Assembly: GCF_014596445.1 (NCBI RefSeq)
Contig: NZ_MECL01000111.1
Span: forward strand, 18,234-82,233
Length of the DNA stretch: 64,000 nucleotides
Source of the DNA: Streptomyces sp. CBMA29
GTDB lineage: Bacteria; Actinomycetota; Actinomycetes; Streptomycetales; Streptomycetaceae
Direction: 5' to 3'
Shown piece after piece: positions 1 through 7,377 of this stretch (positions are counted from its first letter, which is position 1; each line of letters opens with the position of its first letter). The notes under the pieces are model-generated. The model made no database searches. It was given only the letters and a program-made list of their open reading frames with translations, and was not told the DNA's origin. The translations under genes were made by a program, and so were the position numbers.

Positions 1-72
1 CGACTGGGCCAGCCAGCCGCCGATGAACGTGGCCGCGATGGCTGCGGCGGAACTCCTCCGGAGGGCCTGCAC
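1..72 (-). CDS. 5' end of an unidentified gene (partial)
   Basis: A GTG at 72-70 is preceded on the minus strand by a near-perfect ribosome binding site (AAGGAGG, 83-77). It opens 24 codons that run off the left edge of the window. The visible residues begin with a short basic stretch and then an alanine-rich hydrophobic run containing AAAIAATFIGGWLAQ, which looks like a signal sequence or first membrane helix. The product cannot be identified from this fragment. It is divergent from malQ. Confidence 0.5.
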   Translation of the reverse strand, partial: MQALRRSSAAAIAATFIGGWLAQS

Positions 73-284
73 GGTTCCTCCTTGCGGAGTGCTGCACCGA
101 CGACGGACGCCGAGCCCATCACTCCGCGCGGTGCGGTGTCAATGTGGCTGGAGTTTCCTCCGCTTTCCCGCCGGATTCCGTCCGCCTCCCGTACGCCTCG
201 CCGCCGCCTTCCGCCGCAGGCAGGGGGCGGGAGGGCCACGGGCGGGCCTTCAGCGAGCCGCGAACGGGCCGCGGGCTGGCTTCC

Positions 285-363
285 GGAACTCGCCAGGAAC
301 TCCCCCCGGAACTCGCCCGGAACTCGCCCGGAACTCGCCCGGAACTCGCCCCGGAACTCCCCC
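285..363. repeat. 11/12-bp tandem repeat (GGAACTCGCCC) upstream of malQ
   Basis: GGAACT recurs at 285, 296, 308, 319, 330, 341 and 353, giving seven units of 11 or 12 bp with consensus GGAACTCGCCC. The array lies in the 430-bp gap between the partial gene at the left edge and malQ. The gap holds no convincing gene; its open frames are GC-driven. An 11-bp period is close to one DNA helical turn, so stacked protein binding sites are possible, but simple slippage is an equally good explanation. Confidence 0.75.
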
Positions 364-502
364 CGTACGAGCGGCGCGGCGCGCCTCCGGGTACAGCGCG
401 CGGCGTCGGGGTAGGGGTCAGTGCGGCTCCCGGGACAAACCTGTGCGAGCGAGGACGCGTGACCGACCGATCAACTCATTGACTGACGAATGCGGAGGCC
501 CG

Positions 503-2608
503 ATGGACCGGGTGCGGCTTGCCGGGCTCTATGGCGTGGACGTGACGTACCGGCCGGCACCCGGGCGGGAGGTCCCGGTGCCGGAGGAGACGGTCGTCGC
601 CGTGCTCGCGGCACTCGGCGTGGACGCCTCGACGCCCAGCGCGGTCAAGACCGCCCTCACGGCGTACGAGACGCGCCGGGCCAACCGGCTGCTCCCGCCG
701 TGCACGGTGCTCAGATCGGGCCGCGGCACGCTCGCGCAGACGTTGCGCGCACTGCCCGAGGACACCCGGCTCACCGTCGAGACCGAGACGGGCGAGGCGC
801 TGGACTCCGCCGTGACGCCCCCGCCGGGGCGGTACGCGCTGCGCGCGGCCACCGCCGACGGACGTACCTCCAGAGGCGACCTGATCGTGGCGCCCGAGCG
901 GCTGGCGGGCCCGACGGGACGGGCCTTCGGCTTCATGGCGCAGCTCTACTCCACGCTCTCGCAGCGCTCCTGGGGCATGGGCGACCTCGGTGACCTCGCC
1001 GACCTCGCCGCCTGGTCGGGGCGGACGCTGGGCGCCGGATTCGTCCAGATCAACCCGCTGCACGCGGCCGTACCCGGGCCGCCCACCGACCCCTCCCCGT
1101 ACCGCCCGTCCTCCCGCCGCTTCCCCGACCCGGTGTACCTGCGGATCGAGGAGGTGCCGGAATACGCGTACCTGTCCGGCGAGGCCAGGGAGAAGGCCGA
1201 CGCGCTGTCCCGCAGGGCCGCCGCGCTGCGTGACACCGTGCTGCTCAAGGACGCGCTGATCGACCGGGACGCTGTCTGGGCGCTGAAGGCCGAGGCCCTG
1301 GAACTGCTGCGCGAGGTACCGCTGAGCCCCGGCCGCCGCGCCGCCTACGTCGACTTCCTCGCCGAGCAGGGCCAGGCCCTCGACGACCACGCCACCTGGT
1401 CCACCCTGGCCGAACTGCACGGCGCCGACTGGCACACGTGGCCCGCCGGGCTGCGCGACCCGCGCTCGCCGCAGGTCGCGCGGGCCCGCAGCGAGCACAT
1501 GGACCGGGTCGACTTCCACTGCTGGCTGAGCTGGCTGACCGACGCCCAACTCGGCGCCGCGCAGCGGTCCGCGCGGGACGCGGGCATGACCATCGGCGTC
1601 GTGCACGACCTGGCCGTGGGCGTGCACCCCGCCGGTTCCGACGCCTGGTCCATGCAGCACGTCCTGGCCACGGGCATGTCGGTGGGCGCGCCGCCGGACG
1701 CCTTCAACTCCCGCGGCCAGGACTGGGGTCTGCCGCCCTGGCGCCCCGACGCGCTGGCCGCGACCGGCTACGCGCCGTACCGCGACCTCATCGCGCGGAT
1801 GCTGCGGCACGCGGGCGGCCTGCGGATCGACCACGTCATGGGGCTGTTCAGGCTCTGGTGGGTGCCGGAGGGCCGCCCGCCGACCGAGGGCGCCTACGTC
1901 CGCTACGACGCGGAGGCGATGCTCGGCCTGCTGGCCCTGGAGGCGCACCGCGCGGGCGCGGTGGTGATCGGCGAGGACCTGGGCACCGTCGAGCCCGGCG
2001 TGCGCGAGGAGTTGGCGGGCCGCGGCATCCTCGGCACCTCGGTGATGTGGTTCGAACGCGATTACGAGGGGACCGGGCCCAAGGGCGGCGACGGCCGTCC
2101 GCTGCCGCCCGAGGCGTGGCGCGAGTCGTGCCTGGCGACCGTCACCACCCACGACCTGCCGAGCACCGCGGCCCGGCTCACCGGCGAACACGTCGAGCTG
2201 CGGCACCGGCTCGGCCTGCTGACCCGCCCGCTCGCGGAGGAGGAGGCGGCCGACGCCGCCGAGGTCGCGGAGTGGCTGGCGCTGCTCGGCCGGCTCGGGC
2301 TGCTGCCGGAGGGCGCGGTCGACGAGGAGGCGGTGGTGAAGGCCGTTCACCGCTTCCTGGCGCGTACGCCCGCGAGCATGGTCGGCATCTGGCTGCCCGA
2401 CACGGTCGGCGACCGCCGCCCGCAGAATCTGCCCGGCACCTGGGACCAGTACCCGAACTGGCGGCTGCCCGTCGCCGACGCCGACGGCACCCCGCTCACC
2501 CTGGACCGGATCGCCGTCTCGCCGCGGCTGTACGCGCTCGTGGACGACGTACGGCAGGCGATGGCGGAGGCGGCGGGGGAAGGCCCGGACGGCGGCGGAC
2601 ACCCGTAA
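503..2608 (+). CDS. malQ: 4-alpha-glucanotransferase (amylomaltase, GH77)
   Basis: This is a disproportionating enzyme that moves alpha-1,4-glucan segments between maltooligosaccharides in cytoplasmic maltodextrin and glycogen metabolism. The 701-residue protein carries the GH77 landmarks: RIDHVMGLFRLWW with the likely nucleophile Asp443, IGEDLGTV with the acid/base Glu491, and TTHDLPST with the third carboxylate Asp551. An N-terminal extension of about 160 residues before the catalytic barrel is normal for actinobacterial MalQ. The frame stays open upstream to position 23, but that stretch crosses the 11-bp repeat array and has no protein-like character. The ATG at 503 (MDRVRLAGLYGVD) is therefore the sensible start. 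No terminator is visible before the next gene, 48 bp downstream. Confidence 0.95.
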   Translation: MDRVRLAGLYGVDVTYRPAPGREVPVPEETVVAVLAALGVDASTPSAVKTALTAYETRRANRLLPPCTVLRSGRGTLAQTLRALPEDTRLTVETETGEALDSAVTPPPGRYALRAATADGRTSRGDLIVAPERLAGPTGRAFGFMAQLYSTLSQRSWGMGDLGDLADLAAWSGRTLGAGFVQINPLHAAVPGPPTDPSPYRPSSRRFPDPVYLRIEEVPEYAYLSGEAREKADALSRRAAALRDTVLLKDALIDRDAVWALKAEALELLREVPLSPGRRAAYVDFLAEQGQALDDHATWSTLAELHGADWHTWPAGLRDPRSPQVARARSEHMDRVDFHCWLSWLTDAQLGAAQRSARDAGMTIGVVHDLAVGVHPAGSDAWSMQHVLATGMSVGAPPDAFNSRGQDWGLPPWRPDALAATGYAPYRDLIARMLRHAGGLRIDHVMGLFRLWWVPEGRPPTEGAYVRYDAEAMLGLLALEAHRAGAVVIGEDLGTVEPGVREELAGRGILGTSVMWFERDYEGTGPKGGDGRPLPPEAWRESCLATVTTHDLPSTAARLTGEHVELRHRLGLLTRPLAEEEAADAAEVAEWLALLGRLGLLPEGAVDEEAVVKAVHRFLARTPASMVGIWLPDTVGDRRPQNLPGTWDQYPNWRLPVADADGTPLTLDRIAVSPRLYALVDDVRQAMAEAAGEGPDGGGHP

Positions 2609-2656
2609 GGACACCCCGGGCGCGCGGCCCGTGAGGGTCTTCACTACATTGAGGGC

Positions 2657-2908
2657 GTGGACAAGAAGCTCACCAAGAAGGCCGTGCGCGCCGGAGTCAT
2701 CACCGCCGGTACGACGCTCATGCTGCTCATGTCGACCCCGGCGTTCGCGCTCGCCCGCGACGACGGCGACGACCCGGGTTCCGGCCTGAGCGTCATCGAG
2801 ACGCTCAGCCTGTTCGTGCTCGCCCCGCTCGTCCTGTTCGGGGTCATCGCGGGTCTGGTCATGGTGACCGACAAGACCCGCAAGGAGCAGGAGCACCCGA
2901 AGCAGTAG
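2657..2908 (+). CDS. Small secreted or membrane protein, unknown function
   Basis: This 83-residue protein starts at GTG 2657. A basic N-terminus (KKLTKK) is followed by a hydrophobic segment ending in an STPAFALA-type signal-peptidase-like motif. A short acidic stretch (RDDGDDPGS) leads to a second helix rich in Leu and Val, and the tail is charged (DKTRKEQEH). This fits a cleaved or signal-anchored protein with one C-terminal membrane span. It follows malQ by 48 bp on the same strand and may be cotranscribed, but nothing links it to glucan metabolism. No family was recognised. Confidence 0.7.
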   Translation: MDKKLTKKAVRAGVITAGTTLMLLMSTPAFALARDDGDDPGSGLSVIETLSLFVLAPLVLFGVIAGLVMVTDKTRKEQEHPKQ

Positions 2909-2925
2909 CTTTTTCCGCCGCGAGA

Positions 2926-3459
2926 CTAGCGACCGGTGTCCGGCGCCGCCGCGGCGGCCAGCAGCACCCGCAGCAGATCCGCGAGCTCTTGCGCCCGCGC
3001 CGGTTCGAGGCCGTCCAGCGCCGCCTTCTGGAGGGCCAGACCGGCGCCGACCGCCCGGTCGACCGTCTTCAGCCCCTGCCCGGTGAGCGAGACCCGCAGT
3101 CCCCGCCGGTCGTGCGGATCGGGCGCCCGATCCAGCAGCCCGGCCCGCTCCAGCTTGTCCAGCCTGCCCGTCATCCCCCCGGTGGTGAGCATCAACGCCG
3201 CCGAGAGCTGGCGCGGCGACAGCGTGTACGGCTCGCCCGCGCGGCGCAGCGTCGCGAGCACGTCGAATTCGCCCCTACCGATGCCGTACCGCTGATACTC
3301 CTTCTCCATCCGGTCGCCCATCAGCCGCGAAATCCGGTGTATCCGGCCGAAAACGGCCATCGGCAGCGTCTCCAGGTCCGGACGCTCGGACCTCCACTCG
3401 CCGGTGATGGCATCGACGGCGTCGACTGCGCCGATGGCGTCGACGGGTTCCTGGGTCAT
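2926..3459 (-). CDS. MarR-family transcriptional regulator
   Basis: The 177-residue protein has a winged-helix DNA-binding core of the MarR type. GEFDVLATLRRAGEPYTLSP leads into a recognition region with LMLTTGGMTGRLDKLERAG, followed by the wing DPHDRRGLRVSLTGQG, which contains the family's D-x-R-(G/S) signature. Dimerisation helices flank the core at both ends. The start is the ATG at 3459. It is convergent with the small gene ending at 2908. The exporter gene ending at 3706 lies upstream on the same strand, and control of that exporter is a reasonable guess, since MarR proteins often regulate neighbouring MFS pumps. Ligand and operator are unknown. Confidence 0.9.
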   Translation of the reverse strand: MTQEPVDAIGAVDAVDAITGEWRSERPDLETLPMAVFGRIHRISRLMGDRMEKEYQRYGIGRGEFDVLATLRRAGEPYTLSPRQLSAALMLTTGGMTGRLDKLERAGLLDRAPDPHDRRGLRVSLTGQGLKTVDRAVGAGLALQKAALDGLEPARAQELADLLRVLLAAAAAPDTGR

Positions 3460-3591
3460 GGGGCCCAGTATCGGGGCCGGGGTCGCTGGCCAGCAAGTAT
3501 TCGCTCGACGCTAGCCATTTCGCCTTCCCTCCGCCCCCGCGGGGGCGCGGGCAAGGCGCGCTGTCCGTACGGCGGGAGGTGCCCCGAAGGG

Positions 3592-3614
3592 GCGCTGGGG
3601 GCGCCTCCCAGCGC
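3592..3614 (-). terminator. Inverted repeat, likely terminator of the MFS gene
   Basis: GCGCTGGG (3592-3599) pairs with CCCAGCGC (3607-3614) across a 7-base loop. It lies about 90 bp past the stop of the minus-strand MFS gene and upstream of the marR start, so it could end MFS transcription. No T-run follows, as is common in high-GC genomes. Nothing else is seen in the 246-bp gap. Confidence 0.4.
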
Positions 3615-3705
3615 TCCTACGGGGCGCAAGCTCTCCCGCAGAGAGACCGCGTGCGGGGGCCGGGCCCCGAAAGACGGGGCGAACCGCACACCCGCAGGGT
3701 GAACG

Positions 3706-4971
3706 TCAGGGTTGGGGCAGGGGCTCTTCGCTCGGGGGTGGAGCCGTAGTGGTGAGGGAGCCGTCGGCGGGACTGAGGTTGCGGGCGAAGGGGCGCCAGG
3801 CGATGGCGGTGAGGAGGGCCATCGCGGCGGCGGCGAACCAGAAGGGCGCGGTGACGCCGCGCCAGCGGGCCAGCGGGCCGCCGATCAGCGCCCCGGCGGC
3901 GTTGCCGCCGATCGCCAGCATCATGAAGACACTCTGGACGCGCCCGCGCAATTCCTCCGGCACGCGCCGCTGCCTGATCGTCGTCTCGACGCCCGCGAGC
4001 ACGGAGCTGTGCACGCCGAAGGCGACGAGGACGGCGGCGGACAGCCAGGCCGCGGTCGACAGGGCGAGCCCCACATGCGTGAGCGTCTCGATCACGAGCC
4101 CCGCCCGCAGCAGCGTCGCGGCGCTGAGCCACCGCTGGAGCCCCGGCGCCCACATCGCCCCGACGACGCCCCCGACGGCGCTGGCGGACAGCAGCAGGCC
4201 GAAGCCGATCTCGCTCATGCCGAGCCGGTCGCGGGCGTAGAGCACCATGATCGAGAACCCGGCGGTGAGGGTGACGTTCATGAGGCAGAGGGCGACCGCC
4301 ATCATGCGGATGGTCGGCTCGCGCCAGAGCCAGCGCACGCCGACCGCGATGTCCGCGCGCACGGACGCCCGCCGGGCGGGCTCGGCCGCCGCGCCCCCCT
4401 TGACGCCGCGCATCGCGGCGACCAGCAGCGCGGCGGCCACGAACGACATCGCGTCGACCCCGAAGGGCAGCGCCGTCGCCAGGACGAACAGGGCGGCGCC
4501 GAGCGGCCGTCCGGCGAATTTGTTGAGGACGAAGTACGAGCCGTGCAGCCGCGAGTTGGCGCTCGGCAGGTCGTCGGGGGCGACCACGGCGGGCACCATC
4601 GTGGCCGCCGCGTTCTCGGCGAGCGTCTCACCCGTACCGAGCAGGAAGGCGAGGGCGTAGATCACCGGGATCGAGGCGTCGCCCGCCCAGACGGTGACGG
4701 CCAGAACGGCGGTCAGCGCGCCGCGCAGCAGGTCGACCACGACGATCAGCCGCTGCTTGTCGAGCCGGTCGATCAGCACGCCGCTGACCAACGAGAAGAG
4801 CAGCCACGGGACTTGCTGTACGAAGACGGCCAGCCCGACGAGGACCGGGTCGTCCGACACCGCCGCGACGAGCAGCGGCGCCGCCGCCGCGACCACCCCG
4901 TCCCCGAGGGTCGACACCGAATTCGCCGCCCAGAGCAACCTGAAATTCCGGCCGAGCCCCCGTACCGCCAC
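3706..4971 (-). CDS. MFS transporter (DHA3/MFS_3-like exporter)
   Basis: A predicted 12-helix major facilitator of about 421 residues. LGRNFRLLWAANSVSTLGDG is typical of the first helix of MFS_3-type drug or siderophore exporters. A motif-A-like loop, SGVLIDRLDKQRL, follows helix 2, and a charged central loop (about residues 190-210) separates the two six-helix halves. The GTG at 4971 is chosen because GGGGAGG sits 8 bases upstream. The frame stays open much further, past the end of the phosphoesterase gene, with two other in-frame GTGs that would add up to about 20 low-complexity residues. The substrate is unknown. Confidence 0.85.
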   Translation of the reverse strand: MAVRGLGRNFRLLWAANSVSTLGDGVVAAAAPLLVAAVSDDPVLVGLAVFVQQVPWLLFSLVSGVLIDRLDKQRLIVVVDLLRGALTAVLAVTVWAGDASIPVIYALAFLLGTGETLAENAAATMVPAVVAPDDLPSANSRLHGSYFVLNKFAGRPLGAALFVLATALPFGVDAMSFVAAALLVAAMRGVKGGAAAEPARRASVRADIAVGVRWLWREPTIRMMAVALCLMNVTLTAGFSIMVLYARDRLGMSEIGFGLLLSASAVGGVVGAMWAPGLQRWLSAATLLRAGLVIETLTHVGLALSTAAWLSAAVLVAFGVHSSVLAGVETTIRQRRVPEELRGRVQSVFMMLAIGGNAAGALIGGPLARWRGVTAPFWFAAAAMALLTAIAWRPFARNLSPADGSLTTTAPPPSEEPLPQP

Positions 4972-5078
4972 GCCCCGCACCTCCCCGCAGGCCAAAGACG
5001 CCGACGCTACCGGCGCGGGAGGCACGGGCTCCACCGGTTTTTCGGGCGCCGCCGTACGGGGAGGAGCGGGAGGGGAGG

Positions 5079-6503
5079 TTACGTGTGCGGTCGGTTCCCG
5101 CGCTCCTGCTGCGGGAAGTGCTGGTCGGCGCCCGGCAGCGTCGGCTTGGGCAGCGTGGCCACCTCCTCCTTCGCCTCGGCCAACTGCTTGGCCGTGTCGT
5201 TCGGCAGCCGCGGCGGCCTGTGCTCGTCGCGGAAGCGGAAGGCGGAGGTAAGGTCGCCGAAGGTCCGGCGGCGCCACTGGCTGATGTTGGGCTCCTCGAC
5301 GCCGGTGAAGCGTTCCAGGAACTGGAGCACCGAGGTGTGGTCGAAGGTCTCGCCCGCGACCCAGCCGCCCACCGTCCAGGGCGAGATGACGATGGCGGGC
5401 ACGCGGAAGCCGCCGCCGATCGGCAGATTCTGGATGAATTCGTCGGGCGTGCCCGGCTTCGGCGTCGGCGGCACGACGTGGTCGAAGAGACCGTCGTTCT
5501 CGTCGTAGTTGAGGATGAAGGCGGTCTTCGCCCACACCTTCGGGTTGGACGCGATGGCCTCGATCTTGGACGCCACGAAGTCCGCGCCCGCTGCGGGCAG
5601 ATAGTTGGGGTGCTCGGACTGGTAGCTGGTCGGCAGAATCCAGGAGACGGCGGGCAGCCGGTCGTTGCGCGCGTCGTCCTCGAAGACGCCCTCCGGCTGG
5701 AAGACCATGCCGCGGTCGTACAGCGGGTCACCCGGCTGCGCGTCCCGGAAGCTCTGGAACTGCGAGAGCATGTTGGTGCCGTAGTTGTCGGTCTGCTGGT
5801 AGACCCGCCAGTCGACACCGGCCGCCTGGAGCCGTTCCGCGTAGGTGGTCCAGGTGTACGGCTTCGGCGCCGAGTTGGAGATGACCGGGCCGCCCTTGGT
5901 GCCGCCAGGATCGACCGTACCGGTCATCCAGTACAGCCGGTTGGGCCAGGTCGGGCCCATGATCGAGCAGAAGTAGTTGTCGCAGATGGTGAACGCCTCG
6001 GCCAGCGCGAACTGGAACGGGATGTCCTCACGGGTGTAATAGCCCATCACATACGGGCCGTTGACGCCGTCCGCCGCCCGGTGCGCGGGCAGCCACCGGT
6101 CCATCTCGCCGTTGTTCCACGCCTGGTGCTGCACGGTGTAGGCGTGGCTGGTGGACGGGATCGCCTGGGCGCTGGTGCTGTGGGTGTCCAGATGGAACGG
6201 CAGCAGGTAGCCGTCGGGGTTGACCTCGTCGGGCTGGTAGAAGACCGAGCGGCCGGTCGACAGCTTCCGCGCGTGCGGGTCGTCGAAGCCGCGGACGCCG
6301 GAGAGCGTGCCGAAGTAGTGGTCGAAGGACCTGTTCTCCTGCATCAGCATCACGACGTGCTCGATGTCACGGAGCGAAGCGTGTCGCGGCGGTCCCGCCG
6401 CGACGGCCTTCTGCACGCTGGGCGGCAGCAGGCTCAGCGCCGCGGCGCCGCCCACCACCCCCGCGGCCGAACCTAGGAGTCTGCGTCGCGTCAACTCGGG
6501 CAT
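5079..6503 (-). CDS. Tat-exported phosphoesterase (phospholipase C / acid phosphatase family)
   Basis: The 474-residue protein begins with a twin-arginine signal (TRRRLLGSAAGVVGGAAAL), so it is exported folded. The mature part shows the phosphoesterase-family metal and active-site motif LMQENRSFDHYFGTLSG. Downstream are GPTWPNRLYWMTG and ILNYDENDGLFDHVVPP, which match bacterial non-haemolytic phospholipase C and related phosphatases. It is shorter than classical PlcC enzymes (about 700 residues) and lacks their C-terminal repeats, so phospholipase activity is less certain than phosphoesterase activity. The start at 6503 has a strong AAGGAGGG site. The MFS gene lies 107 bp downstream on the same strand. 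Confidence 0.88.
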   Translation of the reverse strand: MPELTRRRLLGSAAGVVGGAAALSLLPPSVQKAVAAGPPRHASLRDIEHVVMLMQENRSFDHYFGTLSGVRGFDDPHARKLSTGRSVFYQPDEVNPDGYLLPFHLDTHSTSAQAIPSTSHAYTVQHQAWNNGEMDRWLPAHRAADGVNGPYVMGYYTREDIPFQFALAEAFTICDNYFCSIMGPTWPNRLYWMTGTVDPGGTKGGPVISNSAPKPYTWTTYAERLQAAGVDWRVYQQTDNYGTNMLSQFQSFRDAQPGDPLYDRGMVFQPEGVFEDDARNDRLPAVSWILPTSYQSEHPNYLPAAGADFVASKIEAIASNPKVWAKTAFILNYDENDGLFDHVVPPTPKPGTPDEFIQNLPIGGGFRVPAIVISPWTVGGWVAGETFDHTSVLQFLERFTGVEEPNISQWRRRTFGDLTSAFRFRDEHRPPRLPNDTAKQLAEAKEEVATLPKPTLPGADQHFPQQERGNRPHT

Positions 6504-6684
6504 GAACGTCCCTCCTTGAGGAGCTTCGGAGCGGGTCCTGTCACGGACCCTTCGAAACTCTTGTGGGCATACGGCGTGGGGCGAAGGGTGAAGCCGGTGA
6601 ACAAGTGAGCAACGAGCAGTAAGGGGTTGGCCAAGCCGTGACTCTCTTTACCTCGCCATTACCGCCTGTTTATGCCCTGGAGTT

Positions 6685-7236
6685 TCACCACACGTCCCCG
6701 TCCCGCCAGTCGCAGGTCAGCGTCCTCGCCGTGTCCAACGGCACCGCGGGGACTGGGAACACGTAGATCCAGGTGTCCACGTCGGGTGTCGCGATGACTC
6801 CCTCGCGCGGGGTCAGCGCCGACGTCGGGCCCTGCCACTGCCGCCAACCGCGCGCCGTGTAGAAGCCGGTCGCGTCCTCCGCGGCGCCCAGCGCGCCCAG
6901 TTCGTACGCGCCCCTGACGAACCGTTCGACCGCGCCCATCACGGCCGCGCCGTACCCCCGCCCCCGCCGGTCCGCGCGTACCGCGACGGCCTCCACGTAT
7001 CCCGTCCGCAACGCCCGCCCGCCGTGCAGCAGCCTGCGCTGCACCACCGCGGCGTGCGCGACCAGCTCGCCGCCCTCCCAGACCATGGCGTGCGTGCCGC
7101 CCAGCGTGTGGTCCCAGTCCCCGTCGGTGAAGGCACCGTCCGGGTGGTCCATGAAGGCGTCGTCCAACAGGGCACGGATCGCGGTCAGTTCGGCCGCCGA
7201 CAGCTCGGCGGTGTGCGCGGTACGTACATCGGTCAT
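6685..7236 (-). CDS. Aminoglycoside 2'-N-acetyltransferase AAC(2')-I-like GNAT
   Basis: The 183-residue GNAT protein resembles mycobacterial AAC(2')-I along its whole length. Shared features as I recall the M. tuberculosis enzyme are DWDHTLGGTHAMVW, ELVAHAAVVQRRLL, GYVEAVAVRADRRGRGYG (acetyl-CoA loop), FVRGAYELGAL, FYTARGWRQWQGPTS and the C-terminal CDWRDGDVW. Family members transfer acetyl groups from acetyl-CoA to the 2'-amine of aminoglycosides; in mycobacteria the gene is chromosomal and its natural substrate is debated. Here it stands alone between the phosphoesterase and pepN, with no resistance cassette or biosynthetic genes nearby. Substrate specificity is an inference from resemblance. 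Confidence 0.85.
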   Translation of the reverse strand: MTDVRTAHTAELSAAELTAIRALLDDAFMDHPDGAFTDGDWDHTLGGTHAMVWEGGELVAHAAVVQRRLLHGGRALRTGYVEAVAVRADRRGRGYGAAVMGAVERFVRGAYELGALGAAEDATGFYTARGWRQWQGPTSALTPREGVIATPDVDTWIYVFPVPAVPLDTARTLTCDWRDGDVW

Positions 7237-7260
7237 GCCGGGCGTCCTGACTGTCCGGGG

Positions 7261-7330
7261 CCGCCGGTACGCGACGGGCCGCCGGTACGCGACGGGCCGA
7301 GGGATGTGACGGGCCGAGGGATGTGACGGG
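7261..7330. repeat. Short tandem duplications (2 x 18 bp, 2 x 17 bp)
   Basis: CCGCCGGTACGCGACGGG occurs twice in direct tandem (7261-7278, 7279-7296). A related 17-mer, CCGAGGGATGTGACGGG, is also duplicated (7297-7313, 7314-7330). They fill the gap between the acetyltransferase start and the pepN terminator. Replication slippage is the simplest origin. Confidence 0.8.
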
Positions 7331-7359
7331 CCCCGGACCGCGCTCGCGGTCCGGGGCCC
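7328..7359 (-). terminator. Hairpin terminator of pepN copy 1
   Basis: A perfect 15-bp stem (7328-7342 with 7345-7359; arm GGGCCCCGGACCGCG) lies 18 bp past the stop codon of the minus-strand aminopeptidase gene. The apparent loop of two bases will open to four or more. No T-tract follows, as is usual for actinobacterial hairpin terminators. Confidence 0.75.
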
Positions 7360-7377
7360 TTGGCGCGGGGTGTCGGG

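Noticed and set aside
23..502. 160-codon upstream extension of malQ
   Set aside because: It crosses the 11-bp repeat array, is Arg/Pro/Gly-rich and lacks a ribosome binding site; ATG 503 starts the family sequence.
476..2896. An 806-codon minus-strand frame opposite malQ
   Set aside because: No domain or hydrophobic pattern; malQ motifs on the other strand are unambiguous.
6586..6610. GGTGAA(C)-like repeats upstream of the phosphoesterase as a possible PhoP box
   Set aside because: The half-sites are spaced about 9 bp rather than the 11 bp expected of Streptomyces PhoP direct repeats.
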